64,000 nucleotides of DNA from Sphingobacterium sp. UT-1RO-CII-1. Its GTDB lineage: Bacteria; Bacteroidota; Bacteroidia; Sphingobacteriales; Sphingobacteriaceae. The translations under genes were made by a program, and so were the position numbers. Below, piece by piece: positions 44,820-54,522 of the stretch (position 1 is the stretch's first letter; every line of letters begins with the position of its first letter). A model generated the notes under the pieces. The model made no database searches. It was not told where the DNA came from and was given only the letters and a program-made list of their open reading frames with translations. The stretch lies in NCBI RefSeq assembly GCF_026711005.1, contig NZ_JAPPVJ010000001.1, positions 558,001 through 622,000 of the forward strand, in the 5' to 3' direction.

Positions 44820-45356
44820 ATGATATTATCAGATAAAAGAATTTTAGAAGAAATTGATAATGGGTCTATTGTCATTGAGCCATTTGATAGAAAGTGTCTT
44901 GGAACAAACTCCTATGATGTCCATTTAGGCAAATATTTAGCGACGTATAAAGACAGTGTTTTAGATGCAAAAAAACACAACGAAATAATACACTTCGAAA
45001 TTCCCGAGGAAGGTTATGTATTACAACCGGGCACTTTATATTTGGGTGTTACATTGGAATATACAGAATCACATAATCATGTTCCTTTCTTAGAAGGAAA
45101 GTCAAGCACCGGCCGTTTAGGTATAGATATTCACGCTACTGCCGGAAAAGGTGATGTCGGTTTTTGTAATACTTGGACCTTAGAGATATCTGTTGCCCAT
45201 CCTGTTCGTGTATATGCGGGCATGCCAATCGGACAACTGATATACTTTGTGGTGGAAGGAGATATTGAGACACTGTATAACAGCAAAGGCAACGCTAAGT
45301 ACAACAACAAGACTATTCGCCCAGTAGAAAGTATGATGTGGAAAAACGCTTTTTAA
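44820..45356 (+). CDS. dcd: dCTP deaminase
   Basis: 178 residues of the dUTPase-fold deaminase family. It converts dCTP to dUTP, which feeds dTTP synthesis. Motifs: IVIEPFDRKCLGTNSYDVHLG near the N-terminus (given here as PFDRKCLGTNSYDVHLG), the active-site block GKSSTGRLGIDIHATAG, and NTWTLEISVAHPVRVYAGMP with the catalytic Glu in TLE. No fused dUTPase domain. Monocistronic, with a recognisable promoter and a terminator shared with prfB. Confidence 0.93.
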   Translation: MILSDKRILEEIDNGSIVIEPFDRKCLGTNSYDVHLGKYLATYKDSVLDAKKHNEIIHFEIPEEGYVLQPGTLYLGVTLEYTESHNHVPFLEGKSSTGRLGIDIHATAGKGDVGFCNTWTLEISVAHPVRVYAGMPIGQLIYFVVEGDIETLYNSKGNAKYNNKTIRPVESMMWKNAF

Positions 45357-45364
45357 ATAGTGTT

Positions 45365-45397
45365 ATTTTTCGACTTTTCTTACGAAAGTCGAAAAAT
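45365..45397. terminator. Bidirectional terminator between dcd and prfB
   Basis: ATTTTTCGACTTT at 45365-45377 pairs with AAAGTCGAAAAAT at 45385-45397, between convergent stop codons. Confidence 0.88.
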
Positions 45398-45405
45398 CAC
45401 ACACA

Positions 45406-46489
45406 TTAATCGCCAAATTCCATCAAATAAGCCTTTAAGAACTCGTCTAAATCCCCGTCCAATACCCCTTGCGTATTTGACGTTTCAACATTTGTTCTTA
45501 AATCTTTAATTAACTTATATGGATGCAACACATAGTTTCTTATTTGCGATCCCCATTCAATCTTTTTCTTTGATCCTTCGATAGCCGACATTGCTTCCTG
45601 CCGTTTTCGCATTTCTATCTCATAAAGCTGAGACTTTAAAAGCCGTATAGCATTCTCTTTATTCTGCAATTGGGACCTCGATTCCTGGTTCTTAATGATA
45701 ATACCAGTTGGTTTGTGGTGTAGTCGAACTGCCGTTTCTACTTTATTGACATTCTGACCTCCAGAGCCTCCTGCACGAAATGTATCCCAATCAATTTCAG
45801 CATCTTTTACTTCTATTTCTATACTATCATCAACCAGTGGATACACATATACAGAAGCAAAAGAGGTGTGCCTCTTCGCATTAGAATCAAAAGGTGATAT
45901 GCGCACGAGTCTATGCACGCCGTTCTCTCCCTTAAGGTACCCATAAGTAAAATTCCCCGAGATACGTAAAGTTACAGTTTTAATGCCCGCTACCTCACCC
46001 TCCTGAAAATCTTGTTCAGTAACTTTATAGCCATGCTTTTCACCCCACATAATATACATACGCATCAACATAGAGGCCCAATCACACGACTCTGTACCTC
46101 CCGCTCCGGCTGTAATTTGCAAAATGGCATCTAATTGATCTTCCTCTGCACTCAGCATATTTTTAAACTCTAGCTCTTCCAATTCAACTAGAGCGTGTTG
46201 ATATTGCTCTTCTACCTCTTGCTCAGTCGCCTCGCCTAATTGAAAAAACTCATATATAACAGACAGGTCGTCTACCGCTTCGTTAACGTCGTCAAAATGC
46301 TCTGTCCAAATTTTCAGGTTCTTTATTTCCAACAATAAGCTTTCTGCCTTTTTTGAATCATCCCAAAAATCGGGCTGCATTGAAGTCGCTGTTTTTTCTT
46401 CTATACTGTTCTTTTTGACGTCAATGTCAAAGATGCCTCCTTAGGGAAATTATTCTATCCCTTAAATCCTGTATTTGTTCTTTGGTCAT
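45406..46489 (-). CDS. prfB: Peptide chain release factor 2, with programmed +1 frameshift
   Basis: RF2 ends translation at UGA and UAA. The first reading frame starts at ATG 46489 and encodes 20 residues ([20 protein letters not shown]) ending at in-frame TGA 46429-46427. The slippery site CTT TGA C is preceded by AGGAGG at the usual distance. Skipping T 46429 joins GAC at 46428 to the main frame, giving 360 residues. The main frame holds the stop-recognition motif [10 protein letters not shown] (SPF) and the peptidyl-tRNA hydrolysis motif [13 protein letters not shown] (GGQ). High RF2 terminates at TGA and lowers its own synthesis. An annotation beginning at 46380 would lose 36 residues. 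Confidence 0.96.
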
Positions 46490-46492
46490 CCT

Positions 46493-46526
46493 CAAAAATA
46501 AAAACTTAATATCGTAATTCCCTCAA
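46493..46526 (-). promoter_or_regulatory. Promoter of prfB, ending 4 bases before the ATG
   Basis: Minus strand TTG (46526-46524), 23-base spacer, TATTTTTG (46500-46493). The start codon is only 4 bases downstream, so transcription would start at or inside the ATG. Confidence 0.45.
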
Positions 46527-46636
46527 ATACATTTTAAATATTCAATGTTTCCTTTTATCACTTAACGTCACACACTATATATAGACTTTAGCTTGTCTGA
46601 TTTTGCTATTAACCAAGATACTTTCTACATTTGATC

Positions 46637-47272
46637 ATGGCACTTATACTTCTTCGTCAAATAGATGAAATGACCAAAATTGCAATTTGGAAAATTGAAG
46701 AAAGTTCAGATGAACTTGTGGCTCAATTACAATTGAATGAAAGCGAACTTTCTCTTTTACCAAAATTAAAGAAAGGGAAAAGAACCTTACATTGGTTAGC
46801 AAGCAGGGCCTTATTACGACATTTACTACAAACAAAAGCTCCTATCTATTGTCCATCAGATGAAAATGGGAAACCTTATCTACCAGATTACCCTTATAAA
46901 ATTTCATTTACACATTCGTTTGATTATGCTGGTATTATGATGAGTAAACAAAAGGAATGTGGAATAGACTTAGAACTTATTCATAACAAAATCCTCCGTA
47001 TAAAAGAAAAATTCATGAAGCCTTCAGAACTTCAAGGCATTGATGAAAAAAATATTGAACAACTTTACGCTTGTTGGTGTGCAAAAGAGGCTGTATACAA
47101 ACTACAGGGCAAAAAAGGAGTTTCCTTTTTAAACAATATGTCTATACTGCCTTTCAGCTATAGCGCTCAAAATGGTTCATTAACATTAGTCCTTCATAAA
47201 AATGATACTTCTACCCCGTATACTGTTTATTATGAAAAGTTCGAAAATTATATGCTTGGATACGTAGTCTAA
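46637..47272 (+). CDS. 4'-phosphopantetheinyl transferase superfamily protein
   Basis: 211 residues from ATG 46637; the frame is open to a TTG at 46631 that is unlikely to be used. Sfp/AcpT-type enzymes attach phosphopantetheine from CoA to a Ser of carrier proteins. The magnesium and CoA motifs are CGIDLELIHNKI (Asp-x-Glu) and WCAKEAVYKLQGKKG (Lys-Glu...Lys), plus ISFTHSFDYAG. No carrier protein or synthase gene is near, so fatty-acid synthase ACP is the simplest partner. Its stop codon overlaps the stop of the AI-2E transporter gene on the other strand. Confidence 0.87.
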   Translation: MALILLRQIDEMTKIAIWKIEESSDELVAQLQLNESELSLLPKLKKGKRTLHWLASRALLRHLLQTKAPIYCPSDENGKPYLPDYPYKISFTHSFDYAGIMMSKQKECGIDLELIHNKILRIKEKFMKPSELQGIDEKNIEQLYACWCAKEAVYKLQGKKGVSFLNNMSILPFSYSAQNGSLTLVLHKNDTSTPYTVYYEKFENYMLGYVV

Positions 47273-48327
47273 ACAGCACTATTATCTTTAGTCTCCAACC
47301 GATCTTTTAAAAGTGATAATCTTTTATTGGCTTTATAAATTTTCACGGCTATCAAGAAATAAGCTAACAATAAAGGCCCATACACCAAGCCCATAATACC
47401 AAACAAAGGGATACCTATGATGACCCCCACGACTGTTATAATCGGGTGTATATCTCCTACTTTTTTAGCAATAACTAAGCGAAGCACATTATCAATATTT
47501 ATTACAAGCCCAAAGCCCCATACTAAAAGGCCTATTGCTTGCCAGGAGTTGCCCTGCGAAAACAAAATCAGTGCTGCCGGCACAAAAATAAGAGGAGGTC
47601 CTAAAAGTGGAATAAATGATAATATAGCACATATTACGCCCCAGAAAAGTGCATCTTCGACACCAAAAATCACAAAGCCCAATGCTAAAAAAAAACCTTG
47701 TACAATAGCGATAAATGTTTGACCAATAATATTAGAATAAGTAATATTTTTAAGTTCCTGCCCAAATACAACAGCTTGATTTTCATCAAAAGGCAGGTAA
47801 TGAATCACCCCTTTCTCAAAAGTTTTGTAATGAACAAACATAAAGTAGAGAACAAAATACATTACTGTTATTTCTAAAAAAAGATTTGCCGCCCCTCCTA
47901 ACACACTAGTCAAAAGCCCTCCTAAATAAGACGCACTTGACTCCAATTGTTCTTTAAGCCAGTCTGGTTTTCCCAACTTGTCTCCTGAAAATTTATTCAC
48001 AGCCTGAATAAGCTCTCTTATCCATTCTGGATCTTTCTGCAGCTCGATCGCTTTTTTCACCAGCATACTACCTATACCGACGAAAGGTAAAACAATAATA
48101 AAAATCGATAAGATAATAACTACCACCGAAGAAAATGGTTTCGGCCAACGCCATCTTTCGATCAAAAACATATTTAATTTTCTGAACAAGGTATACATAA
48201 CCAATGTCCCCAACATTGCACCGAAAATCCCCTTAGTAGCATATAAAATAACACCTCCTAAAGCAATAATAATAAGCAGAATAATTATATTCCGTTCTTT
48301 TTGTGAAAAGACTGCTCTATCTATCAT
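47269..48327 (-). CDS. AI-2E family transporter (PerM/YdiK-like membrane protein)
   Basis: 352 residues with about eight hydrophobic helices. Family signs are the N-terminal helix pair, the amphipathic region around residues 90-140, and the C-terminal motifs CAILSFIPLLGPPLIFVPA and HPIITVVGVIIGIPLFGIMG (conserved PxxGP and Gly-Leu-Gly-type helices). Family members export autoinducer-2 or other small molecules, or act as Na+/H+ antiporters, so the substrate is open. Third gene of an operon with enoyl-CoA hydratase 17 bases upstream. It ends in a 4-base overlap with the convergent gene. Confidence 0.85.
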   Translation of the reverse strand: MIDRAVFSQKERNIIILLIIIALGGVILYATKGIFGAMLGTLVMYTLFRKLNMFLIERWRWPKPFSSVVVIILSIFIIVLPFVGIGSMLVKKAIELQKDPEWIRELIQAVNKFSGDKLGKPDWLKEQLESSASYLGGLLTSVLGGAANLFLEITVMYFVLYFMFVHYKTFEKGVIHYLPFDENQAVVFGQELKNITYSNIIGQTFIAIVQGFFLALGFVIFGVEDALFWGVICAILSFIPLLGPPLIFVPAALILFSQGNSWQAIGLLVWGFGLVINIDNVLRLVIAKKVGDIHPIITVVGVIIGIPLFGIMGLVYGPLLLAYFLIAVKIYKANKRLSLLKDRLETKDNSAV

Positions 48328-48344
48328 TTGTAAAAACTATGCTC

Positions 48345-49112
48345 TTAAAAATCAGGCTTTCTCTTTTCCAAAAATGCAGCCACACCTTCTTTAAAATCTT
48401 CCGTTAGGTAAGCTTTTGAAAATACTTTCATTTCCTCATCCGCTCCTTTAGCAGGATTCATCAGGCCATAATTAACGACATGAATGGCAGAAGTCAATGC
48501 CAAAGGAGATCTTGTATACATCTTTTTCAATATAGAAAGGCACTTGTCCAATAAATTTTCTTTTTCTACAATATGATTAACCAAGCCCCATTCATACGCA
48601 TTTGTTGCCGAAACCATATCTCCGGTCAAGATCATTTCCAAAGCACGACCTCTGCCAATCAAAGCTGGTAATCGTTGTGTCCCTCCATATCCAGGTATTA
48701 AGCCTAAAGAAACCTCTGGCAATCCCAACTTAGCCTCTTCCACAGCCACTCTTATATGGCAGGCCATAGCCAGTTCTAACCCGCCTCCTAAAGCATAACC
48801 ATTTATAGCTGCAATAACGGGTTTTGGAAAATTATAAATTTCATCCATCACCTCCTTATGCCCCCAAGAAGATAATTCAAAAGCTTCTCGCTCAGACAAA
48901 CCTTTAAACTCTGAAATATCGGCGCCAGCAACAAAAGCTTTATCTCCTGCTCCCGTTATAATTACCCCTCTGACTTCTTTGTCCTTTTTCATTTTTTTAA
49001 GAAGAAGAGAAAGCTCAGACAACGTGGCACGATTTAAAGCATTCATTTTATCCGGTCTATTTATTGTTATATAAGCCGTTTTTTCTTCTATTTTTAAAGT
49101 AAAATTTTCCAT
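48345..49112 (-). CDS. Enoyl-CoA hydratase/isomerase family protein
   Basis: 255 residues, a single crotonase domain. The oxyanion-hole segments are AFVAGADISEFKGL and GYALGGGLELAMACHI; both catalytic glutamates are present, in GGLELAM and LPEVSLGLIPG. It hydrates enoyl-CoA to 3-hydroxyacyl-CoA, most likely a short-chain substrate. It sits 8 bases after the DUF5686 gene and 17 bases before the AI-2E transporter gene, away from the fadNAE operon. That placement gives no clear pathway, so the substrate is unknown. Confidence 0.9.
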   Translation of the reverse strand: MENFTLKIEEKTAYITINRPDKMNALNRATLSELSLLLKKMKKDKEVRGVIITGAGDKAFVAGADISEFKGLSEREAFELSSWGHKEVMDEIYNFPKPVIAAINGYALGGGLELAMACHIRVAVEEAKLGLPEVSLGLIPGYGGTQRLPALIGRGRALEMILTGDMVSATNAYEWGLVNHIVEKENLLDKCLSILKKMYTRSPLALTSAIHVVNYGLMNPAKGADEEMKVFSKAYLTEDFKEGVAAFLEKRKPDF

Positions 49113-49120
49113 ACCTTTTA

Positions 49121-51652
49121 TTAAAAATTAATATTTAAAAACACTCTATAAGTATCTTTACCAACATTCGGCAAGCCTTCATAAGATAATCTTCGTGCAT
49201 ACTCTACTCGCAAAATTCTAAGTACATTATCCAGCCCTACTTTAGCTTCATAATATGGTTTGCTCCCTAAAACATGGGTCATAACATTTCCTGTCTTATC
49301 TTCATCAAAATTAATAACAGCATTGCTGATATACGGGTTATTATGCTCAGACAGCTTCCCATAAAACATTTTTACTCCCCAAATCTCTCTAAGCTTCAAT
49401 TTATTCAGAACAGGTATTTTATTTAGAACAAAGCCGTTAAGCTGATGTTCAAATGCAAAATGAATAAACTTATCTGCAACAAACTCCATATTTCGCATCA
49501 GGTAATAATCAAAACTATGCCTATCATCTTCCATATATACTCCTGGCATTTCCAGCAGTGGGTATGGCAATGTACCCCATATTTTCCCGCCAATCAACGT
49601 TGCATCAGCTATTCCGATCTGTCTCAAAAAAAATCGTTTAGAAATTGATGCTCGTACGGCATCATAACCATAATCGGCTCCCCAAAAACCTTTTATGCCT
49701 TTACGGTAATGTAAGTTCATGACGGGGTAATTTTCTTTTACAGTTGTACGTGTTAGGTTTCTATAAAAAAACTTTTCCATCGGAGCCCACCGTAGAGCAA
49801 TTTCCACCTCATTATTATTCAGGGCATATAACTTATTATTCATATCACCCGAAGATGTAAAGTTTAAATCACCAATAGGTTTTCGTGCTTGATGGAGAAA
49901 AGAAGTTGCTACGCTCATATGGTTTCCAAACTCTATCACATGTTTAATCTGGTACACATAAGTATCCATAAATTTAGTTGGCTTATTACTCCTTAGCGAT
50001 TGAAAAAAGCTATCTCCTTTACGAAAGCCTACCCTTCTACCTGGTTCAAAAACATCATGCTGAACTGCAAGCTCTAAATAGTGAGCAGGGTATGTTGCTA
50101 CTGACTTCCCATTTAAAGAGAAAGCGGGTCTCAAATAATAACTAAGACTATTATTTCCAAATCCATAAGCTAAATAACTTTCAATAAAGACCTTTTCAGA
50201 AAAAGCATTCGTTGTCCTCCCACCTATTCTCAACCTATCTCCCTGAATTGTATTTTTAGAATAAAGATATTCTAATGGCCCAAATTCAAATGCTCCTACA
50301 TTATGATATCCTTGCGCAGCTAAATAGCCTACTGCGAGTATCGTTTTAAATGTTTTATTCCGATTTAAGGAATCAAAATTTGAATACACTTTGCTTTCAA
50401 CCGTATTTAAATCAATTGGTCTCGTATGTTCAAGTAAAATTGCATTCTCTTTTGCCTGCTCTAGAACCTCTATAGGAGCTCCTGAAAAAACAGAATCCGA
50501 AAAGTCGCCTTTAAAATTATATTCATAATTTAAACTGGTTTTAGAACCAAATAGCGCTTCTTTTTTCCCTACTCCAAAAGAAATATTCACATCGCTTCTT
50601 TGTAGAAACAAAAAGCCCTCGTCATTTGGTTTATAATGCAACTGAATAGCAATGTTATTTACCCAATTTAAATTTGCTTCTTTATTAGCTTTCAATTCTG
50701 CTGTACGCACCGCATAGCGTCCATCCATAGAAATCAATAGTTTTCCACTTAGTAAAAGATCTGCTTTATTTCTAGGTTCATACTTAAGCTCTACAAACTT
50801 ACCCTCTTTCATTTCTATAGTATCAACAAGATAATACTTATAAAACAGCGGAGCATTATTTGCAATAGGGCTTAAGAACAACTTATTTATTAGAAAAACA
50901 TTATCATCATAAAGTTCAATCTCCTGAAATAGGAAATCCATATAGGTTTGTATATTATGGTTATTTACATAACGTTCATCGAACTCGGTTTGCTTACTTG
51001 TATTTACAATTTTCTTATATGACTTTGGCTGATTTTGTGTGTAAACATCGCTTATTTGTTCCTGCATAAATACAGTCAACAATCTATTTCCAGGAGAAGA
51101 CAATGTATCTATATTTTTAAAGAAAAAACCCATCCCCCCAAGACCTTTACCATATTTTTCTGATGGGTTTACCATACCTAATTGCAATTTATCATATTGC
51201 TTAAAAGATAGTTTAGGTTGGTTAGTTAGTCTATTATATTTTTTGTGCCGAATTACTTCTCTAATTAATTCGACCGCCGGGTTTTTGTTATTATATTTCT
51301 GCTTCGCGCCGACTTCTATTACATCTAATACTCCACTTTTAGGCTTTAGCTCTATGACTAATGACTCATCAAACTCTGCATATAATTCTCTAAAACCTTC
51401 ATATCCTACCGCACTAACACGTATATACAACGGCGTGCTACTCTTTCCCAAAAGGATAGAAAAATATCCTTCTGCATCACATGAAGTTCCTTCAAGCCCT
51501 CCTTCCACTAATACACTCGCATGAGGCACCCCATTTCCTGTCATTCCATCTATCACTTTCCCCTCAATTTTAACCTGCCCCACTGCTTCGAAAGCAAGTA
51601 TAGAAAAAGACACTAACCACAAAAAGGTTCTTAACGCTAAAGGTATTGTCAT
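49121..51652 (-). CDS. DUF5686 outer-membrane protein with carboxypeptidase-regulatory-like domain
   Basis: 843 residues from ATG 51652. A signal peptide (about 1-24, ending AFEAVGQ) is followed by a CarboxypepD_reg-like beta sandwich at about 26-110 (GKVIDGMTGNGVPHASVLVEG, shortened to GKVIDGMTGNGVPHASV). The rest, to an aromatic-rich end YRVFLNINF, is the DUF5686 barrel typical of Bacteroidota. It probably forms an outer-membrane channel or scaffold; function is unknown. The longer TTG start at 51658 is not credible because the promoter at 51656-51687 overlaps it. First gene of a three-gene operon. Confidence 0.87.
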   Translation of the reverse strand: MTIPLALRTFLWLVSFSILAFEAVGQVKIEGKVIDGMTGNGVPHASVLVEGGLEGTSCDAEGYFSILLGKSSTPLYIRVSAVGYEGFRELYAEFDESLVIELKPKSGVLDVIEVGAKQKYNNKNPAVELIREVIRHKKYNRLTNQPKLSFKQYDKLQLGMVNPSEKYGKGLGGMGFFFKNIDTLSSPGNRLLTVFMQEQISDVYTQNQPKSYKKIVNTSKQTEFDERYVNNHNIQTYMDFLFQEIELYDDNVFLINKLFLSPIANNAPLFYKYYLVDTIEMKEGKFVELKYEPRNKADLLLSGKLLISMDGRYAVRTAELKANKEANLNWVNNIAIQLHYKPNDEGFLFLQRSDVNISFGVGKKEALFGSKTSLNYEYNFKGDFSDSVFSGAPIEVLEQAKENAILLEHTRPIDLNTVESKVYSNFDSLNRNKTFKTILAVGYLAAQGYHNVGAFEFGPLEYLYSKNTIQGDRLRIGGRTTNAFSEKVFIESYLAYGFGNNSLSYYLRPAFSLNGKSVATYPAHYLELAVQHDVFEPGRRVGFRKGDSFFQSLRSNKPTKFMDTYVYQIKHVIEFGNHMSVATSFLHQARKPIGDLNFTSSGDMNNKLYALNNNEVEIALRWAPMEKFFYRNLTRTTVKENYPVMNLHYRKGIKGFWGADYGYDAVRASISKRFFLRQIGIADATLIGGKIWGTLPYPLLEMPGVYMEDDRHSFDYYLMRNMEFVADKFIHFAFEHQLNGFVLNKIPVLNKLKLREIWGVKMFYGKLSEHNNPYISNAVINFDEDKTGNVMTHVLGSKPYYEAKVGLDNVLRILRVEYARRLSYEGLPNVGKDTYRVFLNINF

Positions 51653-51655
51653 AAT

Positions 51656-51687
51656 CAAATATAGCTCCTCATTAAAATATCCTGCAA
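51656..51687 (-). promoter_or_regulatory. Promoter of the DUF5686 operon, ending 4 bases before the ATG
   Basis: Minus strand TTG (51687-51685), 21-base spacer, TATATTTG (51663-51656). The ATG is at 51652, so a leaderless mRNA is predicted. Confidence 0.55.
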
Positions 51688-52028
51688 CAAGCTTAAGTGC
51701 GTTTAAAGACAGTTACGCCTCAATTAAAGCCATAGACTTAACAAACAATCCACAATAATAGTTTCTGACACTCAACAAAATCCCTACCCTGCTGTATGGC
51801 AATCTAGTAATTATTTTTTTACTTTTCCCAAGCCATCGAATTTGGTGCTCTTTTTTTATAAAAAATCAAAACCATATTATTAAACTTTTCACTAGAACTC
51901 ACAGTACTTCAAACACATACGTATTCTGCCTCATTATTGCTACACAGACACTTCATATATAGATAGTTGTTCATCTGTGTAGCTTATATTTTAGCTATCA
52001 AATATAATATTGATGATTCGTAACAAAA

Positions 52029-52058
52029 AAAGCACAAAGATTAAAATCTTTGTGCTTT
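52029..52058 (-). terminator. Terminator of the DUF1080 operon
   Basis: AAAGCACAAAGATT at 52029-52042 pairs with AATCTTTGTGCTTT at 52045-52058; on the minus strand a T run follows. It lies 50 bases after the isomerase stop. Confidence 0.88.
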
Positions 52059-52107
52059 CTATAAATTCAATCATAAACCGATGCTTACTTTAGTTGCAAC
52101 CTGTTCA

Positions 52108-52956
52108 CTACAGCAAGCTTCTCAGGTTATATACACTTTGTTTCACATCGTCTGTGTTATTCTCCCAATTATACTCATACTCGGCAGAAAGCATCCCTTT
52201 AAAGTTTTGTCTTTTGAGCTCTTGAATCACCTCTTTAATTGGCAACTTACCTGTTCCCCAGTGCACATCATGAGCCTTTTTGTCACCAAACTCGTTTAAA
52301 TCTTTAAAATGAGAGTGGAATACCTTTCCATCAAGTTTTTTCAGACAGTCTACAGGATCCAGCCCCGATCGCATCCAGTGTCCCACGTCTGCCGCTGCGC
52401 CCATCTTAGAACTCCGTCCTTCTAATGCTTTCAACACAACTTCAGGGTTCCAATAATAAGAAGGTTCGGGGTGGTTATGCAAGGCTGCTTTAACATTATA
52501 TTTTTCACACAGTTCAGAAACAATATCTAAATGCTCTATTTTTGGCTCGCAGGTAATTACTTTAATTCCCATATCTTTAGCGAAAGCAAAAATCTGTTCC
52601 CATTCCTGTTTATCTTTACCATTTGTTACGCCAAAAGCTTGTAAGGTAATATTATTTTCCTTCAACAACCTCTTTACTAAAGCTCTTCCTTCATTTGATA
52701 ATCCAGGTCCCATTTTTTCATCACTACCCGCCCCTATTTTCTGTCCAGGAAACGCCTCAACATACTTTAACCCTGCACTATTTATTTTATTTAATGCTTC
52801 TGCAAAAGTAAAAAGACGAAAAGTATAAGCTTGCGAGCCTAACTGCCAGCCTAATTTTTCTTCCGGAAACTGCTGAGCGTTAACCTGTGATATTAGTCCT
52901 CCTGTTATAACCAGAAAACATACCATCCATATTGAAAAGTTCTTTTTATTCATCAT
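52108..52956 (-). CDS. Secreted sugar phosphate isomerase/epimerase-like TIM barrel protein
   Basis: 282 residues with a signal peptide (about 1-27, ending SQVNA). The xylose-isomerase-like TIM barrel shows GSQAYTFRLFTFAEAL, VEAFPGQKIG, ITCEPKIEHLD, VKAALHNHPEP, GAAADVGHWMRSG and HSHFKDLNEFGD, with metal-binding Glu, His and Asp. Export makes a free (unphosphorylated) sugar or keto-sugar the likely substrate. It is the last gene of the operon with the Tat-exported oxidoreductase (123 bases upstream) and the DUF1080 protein. Related exported proteins occur with DUF1080 and Gfo/Idh/MocA proteins in Bacteroides loci that act through 3-keto-glycosides. Confidence 0.82.
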   Translation of the reverse strand: MMNKKNFSIWMVCFLVITGGLISQVNAQQFPEEKLGWQLGSQAYTFRLFTFAEALNKINSAGLKYVEAFPGQKIGAGSDEKMGPGLSNEGRALVKRLLKENNITLQAFGVTNGKDKQEWEQIFAFAKDMGIKVITCEPKIEHLDIVSELCEKYNVKAALHNHPEPSYYWNPEVVLKALEGRSSKMGAAADVGHWMRSGLDPVDCLKKLDGKVFHSHFKDLNEFGDKKAHDVHWGTGKLPIKEVIQELKRQNFKGMLSAEYEYNWENNTDDVKQSVYNLRSLL

Positions 52957-53079
52957 ATAATTATAAGGTCTAGAAATATAATATTATTAAAAGTATAAAT
53001 TAAACCCGAACTTAACAAAATACCACATCATATTTCAAGGCTAGTATTTTCCGACCAGCCCTGAAATACTTTTCGCGTG

Positions 53080-54495
53080 CTACATTTTATAAAACTGCTC
53101 CCACCCTTTTGCTGGTGCAGGTCCCGCTAACAAAGCATTCGCAAACTTATCATCTACGATTTCTTTTTTCTGAGGATCAAACGTAAACTTACTATTTAAG
53201 CGTTGTGCTATAACCCCTAAAGAGAACACTTGACTTAATTGTCCTGCAACTTCAAAAGAAGACCTTGTTTTTTCTTCACCTTTACAAGCCTTTAAAAAGT
53301 TAGCAAAGTGATTAGAAGGGGTCTTCGGCACTTCTGGCAATTTATTTGCCATATCTTTCGCTTTATTTTCAGGAATAATTTGCAAGGTGCTCGCATGTGA
53401 TCCTCCTTTAAAAATAAGATCTTTCGAATAAATTATTTTCCCTGGATTTAACTTCACTGGCTCGATTTTTCCTGTGCTCGGTGGTGGTATATTAGGGTCT
53501 AAACCAGAAACTCCATATCCCTCCGGTATAGGTGGCAAATTATCTATACCATCATACCAATTAACATCAACAGCAGGCATGTTTTTCCGTTTAGGGAAGT
53601 GGAAACGTAAAGTAGAAGACATTGGGAAGAAAAATGAATTGTGTCCATCTAGTCGAACTGCCTCTATCTCCGTTGGCAGACCTAGTTCCAAAAATTCATG
53701 GGCAGTATCTAGTAAATGTGCTCCCCAATCGCCCAAAGCTCCCATTCCAAAGTCATACCAGCAACGCCATTGTCCATTTACAAAATCCTTATTATAATCA
53801 TGCCCCAATGTTTGCATCTGCCATAAATCCCAGTCCAGCGTTTCCGGTGTTCTTTCCGGATACGGAAAACCTTTAATGTTTGTATCCCATCCATGCCATC
53901 TTCTAGGCATATTCATATGTGCATCTATTCGGTTTACGTCTTTGATAATTCCAGCGTCTTTCCATGTCTTAAATTGAAAGTAATTAGCTTCGGAGTGTCC
54001 TTGGTTCCCCATCTGGGTTACAACTTTTGGAGATCTTCTTGCTTTGTCTGTCATTAACTCAATTTCCCAAAACGTTTGTGCCATTGGTTTTTCTACATAC
54101 ACATGTATCCCAAGATCCATTGCGAGCATTGCTATAGCAAAGTGCGCAAAATCTGGCGTACCGATAGACACCGCATCAATTTGTCCTCCCATTTGGTCAA
54201 ACATTTTCCTGAAATCCTGAAAACGTGGAACATCGGGGAAAGTCTTCATAATATCTTGGGTATGCTTTCCCCCCATGTCTACATCACATAAGGCCACCAC
54301 ATTACACAATCCTGTTTTATAGAGATCCCTGATAATCTCTCCCCCTCTATTTCCAATACCTATACAAGCTAGGTTCACTCTTTCATTCGGCTTTGCTAAA
54401 TTAACATTACCTAATAGACTATTTGAAAAGGCAACAGCCCCGCCAGCCATTGCCGACTTTTTAATAAAACTACGGCGTGACAAATAATGGTTCAT
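53080..54495 (-). CDS. Tat-exported Gfo/Idh/MocA family oxidoreductase
   Basis: 471 residues. The N-terminus is a twin-arginine signal, LSRRSFIKKSAMAGG, so the protein folds with cofactor before export. The Rossmann part has LACIGIGNRGGEIIRD and VALCDVD; the family lysine is in VYVEKPMAQTFWE, and TQMGNQGHS follows. Such enzymes oxidise sugar hydroxyls with tightly bound NAD(P); in Bacteroides-type loci the exported members oxidise C3 of glycosides. It starts 28 bases after the DUF1080 gene. Substrate is inferred from the neighbours, not from a residue pattern. Confidence 0.88.
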   Translation of the reverse strand: MNHYLSRRSFIKKSAMAGGAVAFSNSLLGNVNLAKPNERVNLACIGIGNRGGEIIRDLYKTGLCNVVALCDVDMGGKHTQDIMKTFPDVPRFQDFRKMFDQMGGQIDAVSIGTPDFAHFAIAMLAMDLGIHVYVEKPMAQTFWEIELMTDKARRSPKVVTQMGNQGHSEANYFQFKTWKDAGIIKDVNRIDAHMNMPRRWHGWDTNIKGFPYPERTPETLDWDLWQMQTLGHDYNKDFVNGQWRCWYDFGMGALGDWGAHLLDTAHEFLELGLPTEIEAVRLDGHNSFFFPMSSTLRFHFPKRKNMPAVDVNWYDGIDNLPPIPEGYGVSGLDPNIPPPSTGKIEPVKLNPGKIIYSKDLIFKGGSHASTLQIIPENKAKDMANKLPEVPKTPSNHFANFLKACKGEEKTRSSFEVAGQLSQVFSLGVIAQRLNSKFTFDPQKKEIVDDKFANALLAGPAPAKGWEQFYKM

Positions 54496-54522
54496 ATCTC
54501 TGATTTATATGATTAACTTATT

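Larger units (their letters stand above)
51653..52107. other. Intergenic region between DUF5686 and sugar isomerase genes
   Basis: 455 bases. It holds the DUF5686 promoter at one end and the isomerase-operon terminator at 52029-52058 at the other. In the 340 bases between I see no gene, RNA or repeat. Confidence 0.5.

Noticed and set aside
45406..46380. prfB as a truncated gene or pseudogene starting at 46380
   Set aside because: The missing N-terminus is explained by the programmed frameshift site at 46427-46436; the gene is intact.
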